From NCBI RefSeq assembly GCF_914767665.1, contig NC_059501.1, positions 48,670,798 to 48,734,797 on the forward strand: a DNA stretch of 64,000 nucleotides, given 5' to 3'. Below are positions 44,660-54,934 of this stretch, in pieces. Within the stretch, counting starts at the first letter, position 1. The number at the start of each line of letters is the position of its first letter. The notes below the pieces were generated by a model. It worked only from the letters and a program-made list of their open reading frames with translations. It had not been told where the DNA came from and ran no database searches. The position numbers and the translations under genes are program-made. The DNA comes from Harmonia axyridis. Lineage: Eukaryota > Arthropoda > Insecta > Coleoptera > Coccinellidae.

Positions 44660-46057
44660 CAGGGACCCTATTCTCGACAAGTGATGTTTCAAAACGTATA
44701 CGCACTTTTCGAATGTCACACGTTTTGGTATTCTTGACTCGTGAACTTGAAAACGTACACGTTTTCAGTGCGAATGCTTACTGCGAGCGCTTTTTGGCAT
44801 TCGTTTTGATAGTTTGACAATATGAATTCCATAGAGATATATTCATAAGTCATATTTATTTTTCTGAGATAATGTAAGACGAAATAGTAAAATTGTTGAT
44901 AATGGATCTATTGGATTATGTGGAACAAATGGATCAGCGGAGATACCCACAACGCGGAGACCCATTCAATGATTTGAGTTAGAAACAATTCGTTTGAATG
45001 TTTCTGGGTATCCTCAAAGAACATGGATGATTACACCTCGGGAAAATGAACCAGTGAAAGGAACTTCAAAATATTTATACAAAAAAAAAAGAGAGAAATC
45101 AAAAGCCTGAAAAGATATAATGTGGTTCTGAAGCTGTCTACTCAAGCATAGGGTTCTGCATTGTATTTCAGAGACAGCAAGTGGTACATCACAAGTTGAT
45201 TTGGGAATATATGATATATCAAGCCTAGTAATTTGAAAATTGTTGGACAGTTTATCAATATATAATTTAATGAATCCTTTGATGTAAAATGTAACTTGTA
45301 AATTCTTAATAAATTATTACTATTTCGTTTGTTCCAATTAACATGAACACATTTTCATGAAAATTTATGTGAAAAACATTCTAATAAAAACAAGTAAATC
45401 AACCAAATGCACAACATAAACATTTCTGCTGATGATATGAACCTTTATTAAATAATATGAATTATGAATCTTCATTAAATAATAAAGAAAAGATAAATTA
45501 AGTCCCTTTATGTCTCTCGATACTACTTTTTCAAAAATACCTATTATATTCATTTCTAATTTGGAATGATTCGATTTCCATAGAAGGCCCGCAGCCTGTT
45601 TTTCTTCTTCCAATCTCGAGATGCACCCGGCATACAAGTATGTTACCAATTTCTGACCATTTTCGTTATGCATCTTTGTAAGTGGATTGATTAAACTATT
45701 CACTCTTTTGGAGATCCGCGCTATTTTTTAAAAACTCAATCAGGCAATATTTTTGACTATCAGTTATTTGAATTCTTCTTTTGATTTGCTGGAACATATT
45801 TAAATTTATTAGTGAACAATTTCTCTTCAAAAATTTTTTCTAAATTTGAATTGACGGAACATAAATTGATGACATTTCATCTCATCTGTGAAATTTTACA
45901 ATGATGACGGCTCTTGGGAGTACACGTTTTTGAACGTGTACGTTTAATGGAACGAACGGTTGTCAAGAATACCATTTCGGAAAACCGCTCGCACGTGTAC
46001 CACTCGTTTTTGAAACGTTTACGTCAAAAAGATCACTTTTCAAGCATACGGACCCTG
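44660..46057. mobile_element. inverted-repeat DNA element in BEL-2, unclassified
   Basis: The left end CAGGGACCCTATTCTCGAC and the inverted right end CAGGGTCCGTATGCTTGA are related. Further in, GGTATTCTTGAC and AACGTACACGTT occur in both arms. Removing it joins IIRCQ to QESFEED as in other Pao proteins. No transposase was recognised; the start MDLLDYVEQMDQRRYP at about 44902 and a minus-strand frame at 45365-45703 are unassigned. No target duplication could be fixed. Confidence 0.55.
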
Positions 46058-47380
46058 CAAGAGAGTTTTGAGGAAGACATAAGATGTATAGCCAAAGAAA
46101 AACCATTGTCAAGTAAAAGTCGTCTGAAAAACCTGTCACCAATCCTTGACGAAAGAGGAATATTGCTCCTTAGTGGACGGACAAACCTAGCTCCTGAGAA
46201 GTCGATTTCTGCCAATCAACCCATAATACTCCCCACAAAACACCAATTCACGCGACTACTCCTCCAAAATTATCATGAAAATTTCGCTCACCAAGAAGTG
46301 GAAGCCGTTTTAAACGATGTAAGGCAATGCTTCTGGATAATTGATGGAAGAAGTGCGGTGAAGTCGGCGTTCAAGAGATGTCAGAAATGCAGAATCACCA
46401 AATCAAAACCAATTATTCCAAAAATGGGACAGCTTCCTGTAGCACGTATGACACCAAATATCAGACCATTCACGTTCACAGGAATGGACTATTTTGGACC
46501 GTTATTGGTTTCCATAGGACGACGAAGAGAGAAGAGATGGGGAGTGATTTTTACTTGCCTCACTATAAGATCTGTCCACCTCGAGGTAGCGCATTCACTC
46601 ACCACAGATTCAGCTATTTTAGCTATTCGGAGAATGATAGCTAGAAGAGGACAGCCGAAAGAGATATATTCCGACAATGGAACGAATTTTCGGGGTGCAG
46701 CAGAAGAGCTGAAGAGAGCACTCGGAGATATTGACCAGGCAAGAATCACTGACACCTTCACACAGGAAGGTATCGACTGGAAATTTTTGGCACCAGCGTC
46801 ACCACACATGGGTGGTGTCTGGGAACGCATGGTGAGTCCGTGAAACAGCATTCTACACCATTTTGAATGGACAAGTTCTTAAAGATGAACTTATGCTGAC
46901 AATATTTGCCGAGTGTGAAAATATCATAAATACGAGACCATTAACAAAAGTTTCAACAGACCCAAATGATTTAGAGTCCCTGATCCCAAATCATTTTTTA
47001 CTAGGATCATGTAATTATATCACTGATTTTTCAAAAATGAAAGACTTCAGGAAAGAGTGAGCCAAACCACAGAAAAAAGTCGATTGTTTTTGGAAACGGT
47101 GGACCAAAGAATACCTGCCTAGTTTAACTAAAAGAACAAAATGGAAAGCAGCTGAATATCAATGACATAGTCATCATTGTTGAAGAAAATTGTCCAAGAA
47201 GACAGTGGAAGTAAGGAAGAGTAGAGACACTTTATCCAGGCCCTGATGGACGAGTTCGAGTAGTGAGTGTCAGAACTAGTAACGGAGTATTCAAGCGCCC
47301 GGTTGCAAAGTTGTGCAGAATCGAGATGAAGATGGCTAGAGTGAGAGAAGCTGAAACTTCTTCACGGAGGGGAGAAAATG
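46058..47380 (+). pseudogene. BEL-2 integrase
   Basis: LQESFEEDIRCIAKEKPLS, LSPILDERGILLLSGR, then the zinc-binding HENFAHQEV ... CQKC region, FTFTGMDYFGPL (first core Asp), TIRSVHLEVAHSL, EIYSDNGTNFRG (second Asp) and ASPHMGGVWERM. A frameshift at about 46840 leads to the 46863-47060 frame with CENIINTRPLTKVSTDPND, and the last part (47230-47330) has VSVRTSNGVFKRPVAKLCR. The core motifs are readable but at least two shifts break it. Confidence 0.85.
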
Positions 47381-47580
47381 TTGCTCTTCACTCTGTACAT
47401 ATATGTATTTTTCATATAGTTAGATCAGAGGAGGGACAGTTCAGTGTTTTTGACATAAAATAGTTTTTGACATACGTAGTTTTTGAAGTAGTTTGTCAAT
47501 TAAATTGTGAAGAATAATTGTCGAATAAAAGTTAAAATTTAACACAACTAAAGACATTCTTTGATAATAAGACGAACTAA
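47381..47580 (+). repeat. probable 3' LTR of BEL-2
   Basis: TGTTGCTCTTCACTC begins just after the integrase end. The BEL-3 gag resumes immediately after about 47580. No matching 5' LTR is present, so the call rests on position and the TGTTG start. Confidence 0.45.
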
Positions 47581-47582
47581 CA

Positions 47583-48798
47583 ACTCTTTCAGTATATATA
47601 TTGTCATCAAAATTAGAAACTGTCACCAAAAGAGAATGGGAAGAATTCGTAAACGCAAATTTAGATAATAAAACACTTCCCACAATATCAGAGCTGATTG
47701 ATTTCCTGTCTAAAGAATGTCAACTTTTATAAACAATTGAAAACAAAAGCAAACCTTCAACTAATTCCTATCGAGAAAACGAAATGCATTCAAATTTAGC
47801 AACGCAAAAGCAAACATGTTCAATTTGTAAAGAAAATCATTTCAATTATAGATGTCATAAATTCTTAGAAATATCTATAAACGAAAGATTAGAAGAAGTT
47901 AAGAGAACCAAGCTCTGCACTAATTGCTTAAGAGATAATCACTCACAATCAAAATGCAAATCAATTTCTAATTGCCGAATTAGGCACAATACGTTACTCC
48001 ATAACAATACTAAAAGTCCAAATTTGTGGGTAACTGACACATCTAGTAATTATTCTGTATCTACTCAAGTAGGAGAAAACGATAATCCAAAAAGTCATCA
48101 ACCAAACTCGACTTTCACTTCAATACTAGAAAATAATCCGACTAATTCTCTATTCTCAGAAAGTTCCCAGGTAATATTACCAACAGATAACATTAATATT
48201 TTTGACTCAAAGGGAAATTAGTATCGTGTAGAGCAATTTTAGAAACTGGGTCACAAAGCAATTTCATATCTTCACTTTCAGCAAAAAAACATAATCTCGA
48301 AGTTTCTGAAATCAATCTCCCAGTTATCGGTATAAATGGTACCACAGGTCATATTCAAGGAAGATTGAAGACATCATTCATTTCAAATAATCGGAATATC
48401 AAACTAAAGACACATTTTTAGTTGTTAATAAAATTACCAACCATATGCCTCAAGAATCTTTCGATATTTCAGATTTTAATCTGACCGATAATATAACCCT
48501 AGCTGACGATTCCTTCTACAAATCCGGTTCTATTGATGTATTGTTGGGTGCTAGTATATTCTTCGATGTCCTAATCCCTGGACAAATTAAAAACAATCAT
48601 AATTGCCCCACATTACAGAATACCAAACTAGGTTGGATCGTTTCAGGCTCAATTAATAACGAAAGGAATTTGATTCCACCCGTCCTTTGCAATTTAAATT
48701 TAAACAATAATGAACTACATGAACAACTTCCAAATTTTTGGAAACTTGAAAGTACAAGACAAAAAAGAACTCATCGAAAATTCAAATTCAGAAAATAA
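47583..48798 (+). pseudogene. BEL-3 gag-protease, second part
   Basis: Resumes at SKLETVTKREWEEFVNANLD, matching BEL-1 gag from about residue 250. Knuckles CSICKENHFNYRCH and CTNCLRDNHSQSKC are kept, but the third cysteine-rich block is shortened. The protease active-site segment (48236-48260) has ETGS where BEL-1 has DTGS, and a frameshift lies nearby. It ends FWKLESTRQKRTHRKF as in BEL-1. Confidence 0.82.
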
Positions 48799-49560
48799 TC
48801 TTTTGCGAAACTATATTATTTGTTTCAAGCGCAAACATAACTCTTCAAACCCGCAGATGGGAAATCTTCGAAAAGCAAGGCTCATTCCGTAACGTCAATT
48901 TTCTATTGTTGGTATTGACTTTGCAGATCCCATTAGTATTGAAGCTGTTCAATTAAGATCTAGGAAAGTGGTAAAGGCATATTATATATTTGTTTGTTTC
49001 ATAACTGAGGTTGTCCATATTGAAGTTGTTGGCAATATGATTTAAAAAAAACACAATCTGCAAAATATCATTTAGTTGTTAAAATCGCTTATCTCACATT
49101 TGAAGGTTTATATACAGTTATTTGTCAGATTGAAGGTGTGCTCAACTCACGTCCTATTACCTCATTGTCTTCCGATCCTAATGACCTATCACCCCTTACA
49201 CCTGCACATTTCATTGTGGGTGACTCATTGATGGCTGTACCACAGAGGGAATTCACAGAAATTTCCTACACACCTTTTGAAGATATCAAAGGCTACAACA
49301 GATTGCACAACATTTTCGAAAACGTTGGTCTTCGGAATACCTGACATCTATACAGCAAAAACATAAATGGAAGATTGACGATGTCCAGAATTTGAAGATC
49401 GGAACATTAGTTGTATTGAAGGAGGACAACCTCATCCTACATCAATGGCGTTTGGGAAGAATCGCGGATCATCATCCAGGAGAGGACAATATTGTACGTA
49501 TCGTAAGCATCATGCCGAAGAGTGGTGTTTTCAAATGCAGTGTACATTAAATTAGTCCCC
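48799..49560 (+). pseudogene. BEL-3 integrase remnants
   Basis: PQMGNLRKARLIP and VGIDFADPIS (48850-48935), FVCFITEVVHIEVVG (49000-49035), then LNSRPITSLSSDPNDLSPLT (49138-49210) and a final basic segment to about 49500. The RT and RNase H are absent between FWKLES and this point, and much of the integrase core is missing. Confidence 0.72.
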
Positions 49561-49664
49561 TGCCAATTGAGATTTAATATCTGGCAAGTCATTACCTGTC
49601 GCCTGACAATAGGAAAGTTAAGAAAATCCTTTATTGAAAGTCGAATCTTTCAGGGTGGCCGCGA

Positions 49665-50035
49665 TGTTAAGGCTTACAGAGGAAGAAGAAGAACCCCTGT
49701 GATTCTACTCGATACTTTCTCCCACCATGGTCCCACCTCCAGAGAGTTCTTCCAATAATTCAGTATTCACCCAGTAATATTCATCAGTCAGTAACTCAGT
49801 TTTCATCATTAGATATTCAAGTATTCAATCACTTGCACTAAGTTATTTCTATTATAACATTACGGTCACATACAGTGTTTGTGTTAACATATTAAACAAA
49901 ATCATAGGTATTTTCCCTCATCCATAAATCAAGCATACATTCGTTAATGGTACTTCGAGCCAGAAGACAAAATCAAGCAACCATACACACGGACATGGTC
50001 CTTCGGAAGGCGAATTCATACGAATCAGTGATAAT
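49665..50035 (+). repeat. 3' LTR of BEL-3, end lost
   Basis: Starts TGTTAAGGCTTACAGAGG after GGTGGCCGCGA, the same tract that precedes the BEL-1 3' LTR. It follows the 5' LTR to about 50000 and then merges into the satellite flank. Confidence 0.78.
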
Positions 50036-50059
50036 ATATCAGAAATATTTTCGTACATA

Positions 50060-51592
50060 GGGCTTAATTTCAGGATTGAAATGAAGAATGTCAAGCCGGT
50101 CAAAGAGATTTTCGTGATTTTTATATTTTCCGAATGAGCGGCCAAGAATGAATTTGAGTTCATAACATAAAGGAATATGAAGTCTATGAAATATAAATTT
50201 ATCGTTCACATTGGTCACCCTTAAGGGCCCAGCTCCACGACATGAATTGTATCTTCTCATACCGGCCGGATAGTTTTTCGTGATTTTCATGTTTTTCGAA
50301 TAAGCGGCCAAAGATAAAATATAGTTCATATTATAGAGGATTGGAAGAGCTATAAATATTGTAATTTTCGTTCACATTAATTACCCCTAAGGGCCCAACT
50401 CCACGACCTGAATGGTATGATCTCATGGCGGCCGGATAGATTTTCCTGATTTTCCTGTTTTTCAAAATAAGTGGCCAAAGATGAAATTTAGTCCATGTTA
50501 TGAAGGGTTGAAAAACCAATAAATATTGAAATTTTCGTTCACATCGGTTACCCCTAAGGACCCAGCTCCACGACCTGAATGGTATGATCTCATGGCGGCC
50601 GAATAGTTTTTTCGTGATTTTCATGTTTTTCAAATGAGCGGCCAAAGATAAAATTCAGTTCATGTCATGGAGGGTTGAAAAACCAATAAATATTGAAATT
50701 TTGGTTCAAATCGGTCACCCCTAAGGACCCAGCTCCACGACCTGAATGGTATGATCTCATGGCGGCCGGATAGTTTTTTCGTGATTTTATGTTTTTCAAA
50801 TGAGCGGCCAAAGATGAAATTCAGTTCATGTCATGGAGGGTTGAAAAACCAATAAATATTGAAATTTTCTTTCACATCGGTTACCGCTAAGGGCCCACCT
50901 CCACGACCTGATTGGTATGATCTCATAGCGGCCGGATAGTTTTTTCGTGATTTTCATGTTTTTCAAATAAGCGGCGAAAGATGAAATTTATTCCATTTTA
51001 TGGAGGATTGAAAAAGCCATAATGATTGAAATTTTCGTTCGAATCGGCACCCCTAAGGACTCAGCTCCACGACCTGAATGGTATGATCTCATGGCGGCCG
51101 GATAGATTTTCCTGATTTTCCTGTTTTTCAAAATAAGTGGCCAAAGATGAAATTTAGTCCATGTTATGAAGGGTTGAAAAATCAATGATTATTGAAATTT
51201 TCGTTTACATCGGTTACCCCTAAGGACCCAGCTCCACGACCTGAATGGTATAATTTCATGGCGGCCGGATTTTTTTCGTGATTTTCATGTATTTCAAATG
51301 AGCGGCCAAAGATGAAATTTAGTCCATGTTATGGAGGGTTGAAGAACCAATAAAATTGACATTTTCGTTCACATCGGTTACCGCTAAGGGCCCAGCTCCA
51401 CGACCTGAATGGTATGATCTTATGGCGGCCGGATAGTTTTTTCGTGATTTTCATGTTTTTCAAATGAGCGGCCACAGATGAAATTTAGTCCATGTTATGT
51501 AGGGTTGAAAAACAAATAAATATTGAAATTTTCGTTCACATCGGTTACCCCTAAGGACCCAGCTCCATGACCTGAATGGTATGATTTCTTGG
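50060..51592 (+). repeat. satellite array, 166-167 bp units, plus orientation
   Basis: About nine units. The marker GGCGGCCG falls near 50263, 50427, 50594, 50761, 50927, 51093, 51260 and 51424, a spacing of 164-167. Units carry CAGCTCCACGACCTGAATGG, a TTTTTCGTGATTTTCATG word and GAGCGGCCAAAGATGAAAT. The first units are more diverged, as expected at an array edge. Confidence 0.95.
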
Positions 51593-52481
51593 AGCTGGGC
51601 CCTCAAGAGTAACTAATGTGAACTAAAATTACAGTATTCATAGCTTTTTCAATCCTCCATGATTGATGATTGATAATATTTCATCTTTGGTCGCCTATTA
51701 GAAAAACAAGAAGATTACGAAAAACTATGCGGCCGCCATGATATAATAATCGCCTTTATTGGATAGATGCATTCTACTCATACCATTCTGGTCGCGGAGC
51801 TAGGCCCTCATAGGTACCCAATGTGAACGAAAATTTCAATATTCATGGCTTTCCCAATCCTCCATAACATGGACTAAATTTCATTTTTGGCCGCTTATTC
51901 GAAAAACATGAAAATCACGAAAAACTATCCGGCCGCCATGAGACCATACCATTCAGGTCGTGGAGCTGGGTCCTTAGGGGAGACCGATTTGAACGAAAAT
52001 TTCAATAATTATGGCTTTTTCAATCCTCCATAAAATGGAATAAATTTCATCTTTCGCCGCTTATTTGAAAAACATGAAAATCACGAAAAAACTATCCGGC
52101 CGCCATGAGATCATACCAATCAGGTCGTGGAGCTGGGCCCTTAGCGGTAACCGATGTGAACGAAAATTTCAATATTTATTGGTTTTTCAACCCTCCATGA
52201 CATGAACTGAATTTCATCTTTGGCCGCTCATTTGAAAAACATAAATATCACGAAAAAACTATCCGACCGCCATGAGATCATACCATTCAGGTCGTGGAGC
52301 TGGGTCCTTAGGGGTGACCGATTTGAACGAAAATTTCAATTATTATGGCTTTTTCAATCCTCAATAAAATGGAATAAATTTCATTTTTGGCCGCTTATTC
52401 GAAAAACATGAAAATCACGAAAAAACTATCCGGCCGCCATAAGATCATACCAATCAGGTCGTGGAGCTGGGCCCTTAGCGT
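51593..52481 (-). repeat. satellite array, inverted part
   Basis: The same units in reverse orientation. GGCCGCC markers fall near 51731, 51931, 52098, 52265 and 52432, so one interval is 200 and the rest 167. The switch lies at about 51593, between TGGTATGATTTCT and TGGAGCTGGGCCC. The first inverted units are rearranged. Confidence 0.93.
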
Positions 52482-53012
52482 GTTTGGAGACTACCCTTAT
52501 TTTTTCCGTAGAATCCAACGCAATCATAAAAAATAGGGTTCTAATTTGAAAATCGAAAGTTATGATCAAATTTTGTTCACAATTTTTGGCACAATATTTG
52601 AAACACCCTCTGATGATTTTTCTCAAGTTCAAGATATGCACGATATTCCTACATCAGTTTAGTTTGAGAAAGTGAATTCAGTATACGCATAGGATATTCA
52701 CAGTAAAAATAATTCACGTAATTGTGACTAAGGAAATTCTCTCTTTTTTTCGGTTTTTTCTTGATATTTTGAAAACTATAAGGACCAACGAAAAATTTCA
52801 GTATGGAGTAATTGAGAATGGAAATCTTGATAATATCCAAGACATAAAATGAAAAAAAAAAATTTTTTTTTAATTTTTTCAATTTCTCGTATAACCGGAA
52901 GTGCTGGAGCTTCGAAAATATTATGAACAATGTCATATTTCGAATTTTCAGATTTCAAATCGGCCCCGTTCTCCAGAAACGTCTAATAGGCAGTCGAACT
53001 CGAAACACCCTG
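52482..53012 (-). repeat. mariner-type TIR (third family), joined to the satellite
   Basis: Inverted copy of 25839-26420, ending CGAAACACCCTG with TA at 53013-53014. Its inner end meets the last satellite unit directly. It holds AAATAGGGTTCTAATTTG, the inverse of the shared subterminal word. Confidence 0.75.
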
Positions 53013-53256
53013 TATAAACTTTTTTTGAGATACCTTTTATTTGAAGTATATGAAACACTTCAACACATAAAGCCAGTTTGGGTTGGTGTGGTTCTCTAAT
53101 GTTAACATGTGGCTGATATCTATCAGCCAAATGAAATAAGAAGTTTTTATTTAAAGGAATTATTAATCAACCTGTATGATTGCACCTAGAGAAGTGATTT
53201 CCTTATTTACCTGGTTTTCTATAGGAACAAAATGAAGGCATTTTATAGTGTTCATG

Positions 53257-53428
53257 TATAGGGTGATCTGAGAAAGTCAAAAATTTTCCTACTGCGGTCT
53301 TTTTCAAAATTGTTTAATTAATAGGTCGAAAGGATGAAACATCTTGCAAAATTGGAATCGGTGAGTAGATCCGTTCCATGATTCATTTATCTTTGAAATT
53401 TTACTCATATTCCGAATATCACCCTGTA
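53257..53428. mobile_element. small MITE, about 170 bp
   Basis: TAGGGTGAT at the left and ATCACCCTGTA at the right form short inverted ends next to TA. The interior is non-coding. The end sequence belongs to the CAGGGTG group common to the mariner relatives here. Confidence 0.5.
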
Positions 53429-53569
53429 CATCGTGAACCAAAGCCATCAGGCGATTGAAACTTCTGTGTATAAGCCCACCTGACAGTTATTGTTTCGTTT
53501 GTCGCATTTCTCCCGAAATACCCTACGTACTAGTTATACATTAGTGCAAATTAAAAATGAAAAACTTAC

Positions 53570-54096
53570 AATGTTTCTTTTATCTCAGACTCTGAATTGC
53601 TACTAGTTAGGGAGCTCTTCTCAGTAGCCGACTCTCCAGTTTTTTCAACATTCTCTGGTAGCAATTGATTGTTACTAGAAGATCTCCTAGGCGCATTCTT
53701 CTTTTTTGTTTTCCTCCTCTTCCTTTTGCTGCTTTTAGTGATTTCTGGGAAAGATTCTGTTGGAGTAGTCGGCAAACTTGTTTTCGACTCGACATCAGCT
53801 ATACTTGATTCATTTTCCAAACTATCCATCTTGAAAATAGTTTCAGAGATATCGTCTTTACTAACGTCTTCGTTACTAGGCTCCATTGTTGTTGACTGCT
53901 TAGATAATGTGTGGTCATCACCAGAATTGTCTCCAATGTCGATATTACCCAAATCAATGTGACGCTTGAGGAAATCCCTTTCCCGAATAGTTTTACTTGT
54001 GTTATTATCTGCAGTATTTCTCCTTTTTGAATAATCACTAATTTGGTTTTCAACCGATATAGCTTCTGTACCAAGATCAAAACTTCTTCTTCGATT
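53570..54096 (-). CDS. Lpin: lipin, internal exon with nuclear-localisation region
   Basis: Minus-strand exon after acceptor TTTCTAG (54097-54098 is AG) and before donor GTAAGT. It starts NRRRSFDLGTEAISVE, is rich in Ser, Thr and acidic residues, and has the basic run KRKRRKTKKKNAPRR, at the place where lipins carry a polybasic nuclear-localisation and lipid-binding patch. It ends SESEIKET. Lipins are Mg-dependent phosphatidate phosphatases making diacylglycerol; the catalytic C-terminal domain is not in this exon and was not seen in the window. The exon is 527 bases; the preceding exon joins it in phase 0. Assignment rests mainly on the preceding exon. Confidence 0.82.
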
Positions 54097-54296
54097 CTAG
54101 AAAGAATAGCTAACTATAGGTTTTTATTATAGCTCATGACTTCACAATATATGAACATCTTCAACAAATGAAAGTCAAATTTAAAAGGTGGTGTTGTATT
54201 ATTACGATACTAACTAAATAATTCGAATACTTTTTCATTGATAAGTGCTTCAAAGATTGGACATGTATATTTTATGAATGAATTTATATTCCATAC

Positions 54297-54464
54297 CTGA
54301 TTAAATAGGTTTTCTAATTCCAAAACAGGAATTGGTGATGTTACAAGGTTGTCTGGGATTTCAAGATCATCGCTATTCTCTAATTCTTCAACAAAAAATG
54401 CTTCACCACTCTCCCCAAGTTTCATGTGAATATCTCTAGGTATGCCATTTATTTCTATGTCAAC
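54297..54464 (-). CDS. Lpin: lipin, N-Lip domain exon
   Basis: Minus-strand exon of 168 bases (56 codons) between acceptor TTTTAG and donor GTATGG. It reads VDIEINGIPRDIHMKLGESG, EAFFVEELE and NLVTSPIP, the highly conserved end of the N-Lip domain shared by animal lipins. This is the most confident host-gene call in the window. The exon upstream, which would carry the initiator and the first half of N-Lip, was not found; it lies either beyond the BEL and gypsy insertions or outside the window. Confidence 0.93.
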
Positions 54465-54929
54465 CTAAAACATATAATGAATATTAAAAATAAGGAAAGC
54501 ACTGATGTAAAATCAGTAGCTTTTGAGCGCTCGTTTATTCATGTGACGTAGATAACACATAAAGGCATATATGTATATAGGACAATTGATTTATTTATTT
54601 AGGGCATTTTTACAGAGCCAATTTCACAAATACAATTGATTTTAGTGTAAAAGTCTTTTTAGTGTTTCGTCTCTAATTGTAATGCTTACTTGAGAAGGTA
54701 TCCCGACCTTAAGCTCCTTTTAGGTTTCCTCGTTTTTCGATGTACCCTCTACCAATATGTTTTTTCCACACTTATTTTTCGAATGTGAAAGAGCTCGTGT
54801 TTTTTGTGTATACTGCAGGGTTATGATGTATATAGCACTGCAGTATACACAATAAACACGAGCTAGAGAAGGAAAGGGGACTCAACGAAAATCAATTGAA
54901 ATATGTGTACACTGTAGTGTACGCTATGA
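54465..54929. other. lipin intron sequence, no gene; contains a hairpin
   Basis: AT-rich sequence upstream of the N-Lip exon. The only clear structure is the hairpin at 54792-54864. Confidence 0.5.
54792..54864. repeat. hairpin with 27-base arms
   Basis: AGCTCGTGTTTTTTGTGTAT and ATACACAATAAACACGAGCT are near-perfect inverted arms, extended by CTGCAG on each side of an inner loop. Confidence 0.85.
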
Positions 54930-54934
54930 CTGAA

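Larger units (their letters stand above)
36967..47580 (+). mobile_element. inner BEL/Pao element BEL-2, different lineage, 5'-truncated
   Basis: Begins inside gag (SNHVCSLVATIKSL, LRELVQKLPYSLKLQ) without a 5' LTR, proceeds through protease, RT, RNase H and integrase, and ends with a probable 3' LTR at 47381-47580. It is cut by a CR1-like LINE (39745-44365) and an inverted-repeat element (44660-46057). It sits between the gag start and gag middle of BEL-3, which lacks the intervening 220 or so codons. Confidence 0.8.
33483..50035 (+). mobile_element. outer BEL/Pao element BEL-3 (same family as BEL-1), heavily invaded
   Basis: The 5' LTR starts TGTTAAGG at 33483. The leader is split by mariner copy 2. 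A gag start MVEALKLKRAEI lies at 36881, after which a different BEL element takes over. The outer gag resumes at about 47583 and continues through protease and integrase scraps to a 3' LTR at 49665. The 3' LTR fades into satellite DNA near 50035. As in BEL-1, RT is absent. Orientation is opposite to BEL-1. Confidence 0.82.

Noticed and set aside
44902..45020. PIF/Harbinger transposase start (MDLLDYVEQMDQRR)
   Set aside because: The resemblance is confined to a few residues, followed by a stop; superfamily left unassigned.
50339..52411. Short repeated frames such as MAAHLKNMKITK
   Set aside because: They are translations of the satellite unit recurring at its period, not a gene family.
50060..52481. 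CRISPR-like array
   Set aside because: Units are contiguous 166-167 bp repeats without unique spacers, and the DNA is eukaryotic.
52948..53130. Minus-strand frame MADRYQPHVNIREPHQ as a further lipin exon
   Set aside because: It runs into the mariner-type TIR, has no splice sites that fit, and does not resemble lipin.
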